Source: Verrucomicrobiota bacterium
Lineage (GTDB): Bacteria > Verrucomicrobiota > Verrucomicrobiia > Chthoniobacterales > Xiphinematobacteraceae
Assembly: GCA_003176035.1 (NCBI GenBank)
Contig: PSRL01000193.1
Coordinates: 1 to 6,413, forward strand
Direction: 5' to 3'
DNA: 6,413 nt
Part shown: positions 1 to 4,148 of the stretch, piece by piece
Layout: each line of letters starts with the position of its first letter
Position numbering within the stretch: the stretch's first letter is position 1
Made by a program: the position numbers and the translations under genes
Notes under the pieces: model-generated
The model's input: the letters and a program-made list of their open reading frames with translations, nothing else
Databases searched by the model: none
Told to the model about the DNA's origin: nothing

Positions 1-1
1 T

Positions 2-172
2 TCAAGTATCAATGAATTCGTCACTCAGTGCGCAAACGATTGCGTTAATCCCTTCATACTGCAGCAATTCTGGCTTGAGAACACGCTGGCAGGTATGGAA
101 CTGCGATTGCAAGGCATTGTTTCGAATCCCGCTGATCTCCTGCCTGGGAGGCCATCAAACCTGGCTGGGTAG
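2..172 (+). CDS. C-terminal end of an unidentified protein (partial)
   Basis: Reading from base 2 gives 56 uninterrupted codons to a TAG at 170-172; the gene's start lies off the left edge. The peptide (for example NDCVNPFILQQFWLENTLAG, then MELRLQGIVSNPADLLPG) has the composition of a folded, helical C-terminus: aromatic and aliphatic residues are spaced with charged ones, and it has a Pro/Gly-rich tail. Of the other two forward frames, one stops within the first 15 bases and the other gives a less protein-like sequence. The PilZ gene follows after 60 bases on the same strand, so the two may be co-transcribed. I do not recognise a family, and the fragment is too short to assign a function. 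A chance open frame of this length cannot be excluded. Confidence 0.4.
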   Translation, partial: SSINEFVTQCANDCVNPFILQQFWLENTLAGMELRLQGIVSNPADLLPGRPSNLAG

Positions 173-232
173 CGCTTAGCTATGCCGGAGCGACGTTTCC
201 CGGGACTGTGATCGCCGGTTGAAGGTGTGCAT

Positions 233-613
233 ATGAATCGGCAGGATCCTGAAGAAACTCTATGTGACCGGCGGACGAGCGCGCGTTTCATCATTCAGGC
301 ACCGGCAGTGGCAACTATCGGAGGCCGGGAGATTTGGGCGTTTACGAAGGAAATAAGCACGCGTGCCGTGTATCTACGGGTGGGGGGAGAAGAAGAGAAG
401 CCTTCTGTTGGAGAATTGCTTGAATTTGAAATAAAGATCCCGCCTACGATGAGCTTTTCGAAACCATGCTTCATTAAGGGCCGAGGGCGTTCAATCCGCG
501 TCGAAGATCTCGAGGGCTATGAAACGGGAGTCGTGGTCGAGATACTTGAGTACGAGATCGAAACCCAGGATATGCATCAAAGCGCGTGTCGCCGGAACGG
601 GTGCGGATTCTAA
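233..613 (+). CDS. PilZ-domain protein with degenerate c-di-GMP-binding motifs
   Basis: PilZ domains are small beta-barrels that bind cyclic di-GMP through an RxxxR motif and a following D/N-x-S-x-x-G motif, and they act as cytoplasmic effectors or adaptors for motility, exopolysaccharide or surface traits. This 126-residue protein has RRTSAR near its N-terminus (R14 and R18 give RxxxR). The second motif appears only as EISTRA (residues 40-45), with Glu for Asp/Asn and Ala for Gly. The rest fits a PilZ barrel: a strand-rich core, a hydrophobic LLEFEIKIPP segment and a GVVVEILEYEI segment near the end. I chose ATG 233 because GAAGG at 221-225 lies 7 bases upstream; the in-frame GTG at 227 is too close to that site. 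No other domain is fused, so it would act as a single-domain adaptor. Loss of the conserved residues makes c-di-GMP binding doubtful. The family call is by sequence style, not by search. Confidence 0.72.
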   Translation: MNRQDPEETLCDRRTSARFIIQAPAVATIGGREIWAFTKEISTRAVYLRVGGEEEKPSVGELLEFEIKIPPTMSFSKPCFIKGRGRSIRVEDLEGYETGVVVEILEYEIETQDMHQSACRRNGCGF

Positions 614-738
614 ATATTGCGCAATCCCAGAACGCTACGCTTTTGAGCTGTGCCCGAAAGCCGGGAAACTGTACCAGTTCGAGTCAGAAGCATCTTCGCA
701 ACCGGGGTTATCGGATGCGCAAAACGAGGAAGCTCGAC
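614..738. other. Gene-poor spacer, nothing supported
   Basis: Short open frames cross this stretch (one begins inside the PilZ gene and runs to 782, another runs 586-792), but their products look like random translation and have no convincing ribosome binding site. A 13-base palindrome, AACTG-TAC-CAGTT, sits at 667-679. It is too short to interpret and has no T tract after it. The frame running to 782 becomes meaningful only at its end, where it encodes the start of the transposase remnant described separately. Confidence 0.5.
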
Positions 739-959
739 ATGCCAGGAAGCGGCACTCGATGCAGCAGATCATCGGTGCCTGAAGTAGTGTGAGGCGGGCT
801 CCATGACGGGGAAGATCTGCCGCAAGGCGGGGATCACTTTAGCCAGACCGTCATTGCTTACGGAAACGCCAGTACTCGAGGTTGGGTACACGGGAGCTTG
901 ATGAAGTGCGTCAATTGCGGAAAGAGCACAGCGCGAAGAAGGAATCGTGGAGAATCTGA
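739..959 (+). pseudogene. Decayed IS3-family orfA (transposase HTH subunit) remnant
   Basis: Three consecutive pieces in shifting frames read like an IS3-family OrfA, the small helix-turn-helix subunit that precedes the DDE transposase. Piece 1 (744-776) gives RKRHSMQQIIG, matching the usual OrfA start of the type RKRxTxEQIIG. Piece 2 (779-838), one base out of frame, gives LK, a stop (TAG 785-787), then C and EAGSMTGKICRKAGIT, matching the EAG...CRK-GIS helix-turn-helix region. Adding a single base near 777-778 restores the normal spacing between the pieces. Piece 3 (861-956) gives RKRQY...RELDEVRQLRKEHSAKK and resembles the YRWRxxYGG plus leucine-zipper part; it ends at TGA 957-959. A one-base change near the ATG at 739 would also restore an M-P-R-K-R start. 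I see no orfB and no terminal repeats, so this is an inactive fragment. The alignment is from memory of the family, not a search. Confidence 0.55.
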
Positions 960-1027
960 CGATTCGCCGAGCGGTGTTTCGCGATCCAGGACGTGGTCAA
1001 CTTTAGAATGTTTACAACGCTGAGGAG

Positions 1028-1059
1028 TGGAAATGACTTTCCACTTGCAGGGAAAGTCA
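1028..1059. promoter_or_regulatory. Overlapping inverted repeats, candidate operator 1
   Basis: TGGAAATGACTTTCCA (1028-1043) is a perfect inverted repeat with 6-base arms and a 4-base centre. It overlaps a second perfect inverted repeat, TGACTTTCC (1034-1042) and GGAAAGTCA (1051-1059), with 9-base arms and an 8-base loop. The two structures share the TTTCC arm, so they are alternatives if transcribed, or one composite protein-binding site in DNA. There is no T tract, which argues against a terminator. A dimeric regulator site is the simplest reading, but the regulator is unknown. Confidence 0.45.
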
Positions 1060-1060
1060 A

Positions 1061-1076
1061 TGGCACGATTCTTTCT
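1061..1076 (+). promoter_or_regulatory. Sigma-54-like -24/-12 element (imperfect)
   Basis: TGGCACG (1061-1067), four bases, then TTTCT (1072-1076) matches the consensus TGGCACG-N4-TTGCW at 11 of 12 fixed positions with correct spacing between the GG and GC elements. The one mismatch is serious: the nearly invariant G of the -12 element is T. If used, transcription would begin near 1087, about 170 bases before the small ORF and about 285 before the synthase gene. The flanking palindromes add interest, but a chance match is possible. Confidence 0.3.
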
Positions 1077-1084
1077 ATTTATAC

Positions 1085-1100
1085 GGGAAAGAAGTTTCCA
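1085..1100. promoter_or_regulatory. GGAAA-N4-TTTCC palindrome, candidate operator 2
   Basis: GGGAAAGAAGTTTCCA contains GGAAA (1086-1090) and TTTCC (1095-1099) around a 4-base centre. This is the same half-sites and spacing as in the palindrome at 1028-1043, whose centre is 57 bases upstream. It would overlap the start of transcription if the 1061-1076 element is used. A third, single half-site copy, GGAAATGACT, occurs at 1138-1147. The recurrence of the same half-site suggests one regulator with several sites. Confidence 0.4.
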
Positions 1101-1186
1101 TATTTGGCTGGAAGTTTATTCGAGTGTTCATTATCTGGGAAATGACTCCAAGAGCAAAAGATTAGTCGCTCGGTAGCTTTTGGTAT

Positions 1187-1218
1187 GCCGATTGCTGTTA
1201 TTAATGTCAGCGATTGGC
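1187..1218 (+). promoter_or_regulatory. Stem-loop in the presumed leader
   Basis: GCCGATTGCTG (1187-1197) can pair with CAGCGATTGGC (1208-1218) to form an 11-base stem with two G-U pairs and a 10-base AT-rich loop. It is followed by CCAAACGAG and not by a T run, so it is not a standard intrinsic terminator. The same bases contain a direct repeat, CGATTG at 1189-1194 and 1211-1216, 22 bases apart (about two helical turns), so it could instead be a DNA-binding site. It lies 37 bases before the small ORF at 1256. Confidence 0.35.
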
Positions 1219-1255
1219 CCAAACGAGCACGACCACAAAGAGAGAGGGACCTCTC

Positions 1256-1360
1256 ATGGTACAGCTTTGCCCTGAATTCAAGTTTCCGATCCGTCTCAGC
1301 CTGGTGGGCGAGAGGCTCATATTCCGCAATGAAAGGTTCGTAAAGAGAGTTTCAGAATAG
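1256..1360 (+). CDS. Possible 34-residue small protein or leader peptide
   Basis: ATG 1256 opens 34 codons ending in TAG 1358-1360. A good ribosome binding site, GAGAGGG (1242-1248), lies 7 bases before the ATG. The product starts MVQLCPEFKFPIRLSL and ends RFVKRVSE; it is basic, with alternating hydrophobic and polar residues and one Cys. It has no signal peptide or membrane segment. Its stop overlaps the AGGTGG site of the next gene, whose ATG comes 11 bases after the stop, so translation of the two could be coupled. It has four scattered Leu codons and no run of them, unlike a leuA attenuator leader. It resembles no family I know, and a chance ORF with a chance ribosome site remains possible. 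Confidence 0.4.
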   Translation: MVQLCPEFKFPIRLSLVGERLIFRNERFVKRVSE

Positions 1361-1364
1361 GTGG
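1359..1364 (+). promoter_or_regulatory. Ribosome binding site of the synthase gene, overlapping the preceding stop
   Basis: AGGTGG lies 7 bases before ATG 1372 and is a good Shine-Dalgarno match. It begins inside the TAG at 1358-1360 that ends the small ORF. This supports ATG 1372 as the synthase start and suggests ribosomes finishing the small ORF could restart here. Confidence 0.65.
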
Positions 1365-1371
1365 CCGACTC

Positions 1372-2583
1372 ATGACATCGCGTCCGCTGTCGTTTTTGGA
1401 CACGACATTAAGGGATGGCGAACAGTCTCCGGGTTGCAGTATGACTGTTCAGGAAAAGCTTCAGATGGCTCGTGCCCTGGATGCACTTGGGGTTGACGTG
1501 ATCGAAGCCGGTTTTGCAATTGCATCTGATGGGGATTCCAGGGCGATCGGTAGCATCAGCCGCGAGGTCCGAGGTCCGTGCATAGCCTCGATGGCCCGAT
1601 CCTGCAAAGAGGATGTCGAAGCGGCGGCGCAGGCGCTGAAACAAGCTCGGCGGTCTCGTATCCACATTGTTCTTGCCAGCTCGGATCTTCACCTTCAATA
1701 CAAACTAAGAATCACGCGCAGCGAAGCACTGGAACGGGCCGCATCCTCCGTTAGTTTGGCTCGCGATTGTGTCGATGAGGTGGAGTTCTCGCCCGAGGAT
1801 TCTACGCGTGCCGATCCAGACTTTCTCTGCCAGATGGTCGCCGTGGTGATCGATGCGGGAGCGACCGTTGTCAATCTTCCTGACACGGTGGGCTATTGTA
1901 TCCCTGCTGAGTACGCTCGCATGTTTGAAGTCGTGCGCTCGCGGGTTCCGCAAGCGTCTCAAGTCGTGCTTTCTGCCCATTGCCATAATGACCTCGGCCT
2001 GGCTGTAGCTAATACGCTGGCGGCGGTCTCAGCCGGCGCTCAGCAGGTCGAGTGCACGATCAATGGAATTGGCGAACGGGCAGGAAATGCAGCTCTCGAA
2101 GAGGTCGCTGCGGCGATGCTTGTACGCAAGGATCAGTTTCCGTATACCCACTCCCTTCAACTCAATCATCTCTACCCGGCCAGCCAATTGCTTGCAGAAA
2201 CGGTGGGTTTCGGACCCCAGCCCAATAAGTCTGTGGTGGGCCGCAATGCCTTCGCTCATGAGGCGGGCATCCATCAACACGGCATGCTGGCGAACCCGCT
2301 CACCTACGAAATCATGAAGCCCGAACTTTTTGGCGTGCCCCATCATCCCATCGTGCTGGGTAAACACTCGGGCCGACGTGCCTTGGCTCATCGTTTGCAG
2401 GAACTAGGAGTGGCGCTCGATGGTGCTGATCTCGATCGTGCTTACGAGAGATTTATCGAGCTTGCCGATCGCAAAAAGGCGATCTTCGATCTGGATATTT
2501 TGGCACTGGTGCCCGCTGAAAAGCGCACAGCAACGCAAGTTCAATTCGCACTTAGATCCTGTGAGGCCGCACATTCGGGTTAG
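1372..2583 (+). CDS. 2-Isopropylmalate/homocitrate synthase family enzyme, LeuA-like, without regulatory domain
   Basis: Enzymes of this family condense acetyl-CoA with a 2-keto acid to make a 2-alkylmalate (leucine pathway, homocitrate formation, or keto-acid elongation in secondary metabolism) in a metal-dependent TIM barrel. Seen here: DTTLRDGEQSPG (residues 10-21, with R14 and metal ligand D15), VEFSPED (137-143), HCHND with metal ligands H203 and H205, NGIGERAGNAALEE (231-244), FAHEAGIHQHG (294-304) and LGKHSGR (329-335). The RIHIVLASSDLH segment (96-107) looks more like LeuA than NifV. The protein is 403 residues and stops at the end of the catalytic and linker subdomains, so the roughly 110-130-residue leucine-sensing domain of full LeuA (usually over 500 residues) is absent. 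Feedback inhibition by leucine is therefore unlikely. Unusual residues include GFAIASDGD (47-55) where GFPIASPGD is common, and HQHG for HQDG. The NRPS gene starts 50 bases downstream on the same strand. The true substrate is not decidable here; alternatives are 2-isopropylmalate, homocitrate, or another 2-alkylmalate such as benzylmalate. Confidence 0.88.
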   Translation: MTSRPLSFLDTTLRDGEQSPGCSMTVQEKLQMARALDALGVDVIEAGFAIASDGDSRAIGSISREVRGPCIASMARSCKEDVEAAAQALKQARRSRIHIVLASSDLHLQYKLRITRSEALERAASSVSLARDCVDEVEFSPEDSTRADPDFLCQMVAVVIDAGATVVNLPDTVGYCIPAEYARMFEVVRSRVPQASQVVLSAHCHNDLGLAVANTLAAVSAGAQQVECTINGIGERAGNAALEEVAAAMLVRKDQFPYTHSLQLNHLYPASQLLAETVGFGPQPNKSVVGRNAFAHEAGIHQHGMLANPLTYEIMKPELFGVPHHPIVLGKHSGRRALAHRLQELGVALDGADLDRAYERFIELADRKKAIFDLDILALVPAEKRTATQVQFALRSCEAAHSG

Positions 2584-2633
2584 ATGGGTGCGGACCTATA
2601 CTCCGGGGTCTGGACAAACAAGAGGTGCCGGGC

Positions 2634-4148
2634 ATGCAGATTGAGAATGTACGCGAAGCTATTGACGCCAGGGCCCAGGAAGAGCCGGAAGGGGTGTTGC
2701 TGATCAGTCCCGAAACCGGAGCAAGCATCAGCTGCGTGCAGCTTCGGGAGGAATCGATCCGCCTGTCCGAGATGCTCCGCCATGCCGGTCTGCAGAAGGG
2801 CGACAAGGCCGCGTTTCTGATGGATAACGGCTTGCTCTATACGCTCGTGTTCCTGGGCAGCATGTATGGTGGCTACGTCGCTGTGCCCCTGAATGTGCGG
2901 GCGGGGATGGCGCAGTTGTCCTACATGGTGGATCACTGCGATGCCAAAGTTGTCTTCGTTGAAGGTCAATACGAGGGCCTGTTAAAGGAGGCGCTCGAGA
3001 GCGTGCGTCGGGATATACGGGTCATCGTTTTGGACGCGGACGCGGCCCGATTGCCGGATTTTGCAACTGGCCCAGCCGGTTCAGACCTGGCTCCTCTTGG
3101 GACCACCGACCCCTGCCTGCTGATGTACAGCTCCGGCAGCACCGGAAAGCCCAAGGGAGCGATCCATACGCATGCCTCGATTCTTGTTCACGGACGTAAT
3201 TCGATTGAAGCCCATCAACTCTCCTCTGCGGACCGTTCGCTTCTTGTGTTGCCCCTCTACCATATCAACGCGGAATGCGTGACCCTGATTCCGACGCTGT
3301 TGAGCGGCGGTTCTGTCGTTGTGCCGCATCGCTTTGTGGTGAGCAAGTTCTGGGATTGGATTGATCACTACCGGGTTAGCTGGTCAGCACTGGTTCCGAC
3401 CATCATTTTGGATCTGGTGAACTGGGATGATCCTGGCAAAGACAGGCGCAAAGAGGCGTTCCAGCGAATCCGGTTCCTGCGCTCATCATCGGCTCCGCTG
3501 GCGCCGTCACTCCATCGGCAGTTTGTGGAGAAATTCAAATTGCCGCTTCTGCAGGCGATGGGTTCGACAGAAGGAGGGAATGTCTTTTCCAATCCTGTTC
3601 CTCCTGGAGAGAACAAGATAGGATCGCCCGGGCTGCCGTGGGGTTTCGAGACCCGGATCGTTGACCGCGAAGGAGCAGATGTCCCGGCCGGAGAGCCGGG
3701 AGAGGTCTTACTGCGTGGCGAAGGACTGATGAAGGAGTATTACAAAGATCCGGAGGGCACCGCCGCGGTGGTGGACAGCGATGGATGGTTGCACACCGGC
3801 GATCTTGCCCGCAAGGATGAAGACGGGTTTTTCTTCGTAGTAGGGCGGGCCAAGGAACTCATCATCAAAGGCGGAGTCAATATCGCTCCCCGAGCTATCG
3901 ATGAGGTTCTTGAATCTCATCCCGCAGTTCTCGAAGCGGCCGCGGTTGGTGTCCCGGATCCATATTTCGGCGAAGATGCTGTTGCCTTTGTTGTCCGGCG
4001 GCCCGAGTCGGATACCGATGAAACCGAGTTGCTCGCCTTTTGCGAAACTCGGTTGGGGCACTTCAAAACTCCGTCTCGAATTCATTTCCTTCAAGAACTA
4101 CCGAAGGGCCCATCGGGGAAAGTCCAGCGGCTCCGGCTGCTGGATCCC
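2634..4148 (+). other. Adenylation domain 1, acyl/aryl-acid ligase type (loading)
   Basis: Core motifs are intact: P-loop YSSGSTGKPKG (residues 165-175), GSTEGG (310-315, A5), DGWLHTGD (383-390, A7), GRAKELIIKGG (404-414, hinge A8) and LPKGPSGK (489-496) with the catalytic A10 lysine K496. The A4 region reads LPLYHINAE (206-214). That is the acyl-CoA-ligase form; amino-acid-activating domains usually carry an FD pair there, whose Asp holds the alpha-amino group. The substrate is therefore probably a fatty, aryl or other carboxylic acid without an alpha-amine. Which acid cannot be read from the sequence by eye. Confidence 0.8.

Larger units (their letters stand above)
960..1255. other. AT-rich regulatory spacer before the biosynthetic genes
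   Basis: No plausible gene lies here. Hand counting gives about 41% GC over 1021-1200, against about 62% in a sampled line of the NRPS gene. The stretch holds several inverted repeats (1028-1043, 1034-1059, 1085-1100, 1187-1218), a repeated GGAAATGACT (1029-1038 and 1138-1147), and a sigma-54-like element at 1061-1076. It is the only sizeable non-coding gap before the synthase and NRPS genes, so their promoter is most likely here. I found no convincing sigma-70 -35/-10 pair: TTTACA at 1011-1016 lacks a well-placed -10, and TATTAA at 1199-1204 has only a poor -35. Confidence 0.6.

Noticed and set aside
25..294. 89-codon minus-strand frame at the left edge
   Set aside because: It overlaps the start of the PilZ gene and the more protein-like + strand partial frame; it is Ser/Arg-rich with no motif.
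667..679. AACTG-TAC-CAGTT palindrome as an IS end or operator
   Set aside because: It is a single short palindrome with no matching partner seen at the other end of the transposase remnant.
586..792. 68-codon + strand frame after the PilZ gene
   Set aside because: It overlaps the PilZ end, lacks a ribosome binding site and translates to Ser/Arg-rich noise in the wrong frame for the transposase remnant.
1256..1360. Leucine-attenuator leader peptide reading of the small ORF
   Set aside because: It has only four scattered Leu codons, and no terminator with a T tract lies between it and the synthase gene.
2029..2391. 120-codon minus-strand frame inside the synthase gene
   Set aside because: It is antisense to conserved metal-binding and GIGERAGN motifs of the LeuA-like enzyme, so the coding strand is certain.
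1372..2583. NifV-type homocitrate synthase tied to nitrogen fixation
   Set aside because: The RIHIVLASSDLH and NGIGERAGNAALEE segments look closer to LeuA, and no nif gene is present; the length alone resembles NifV because the LeuA regulatory domain is missing.
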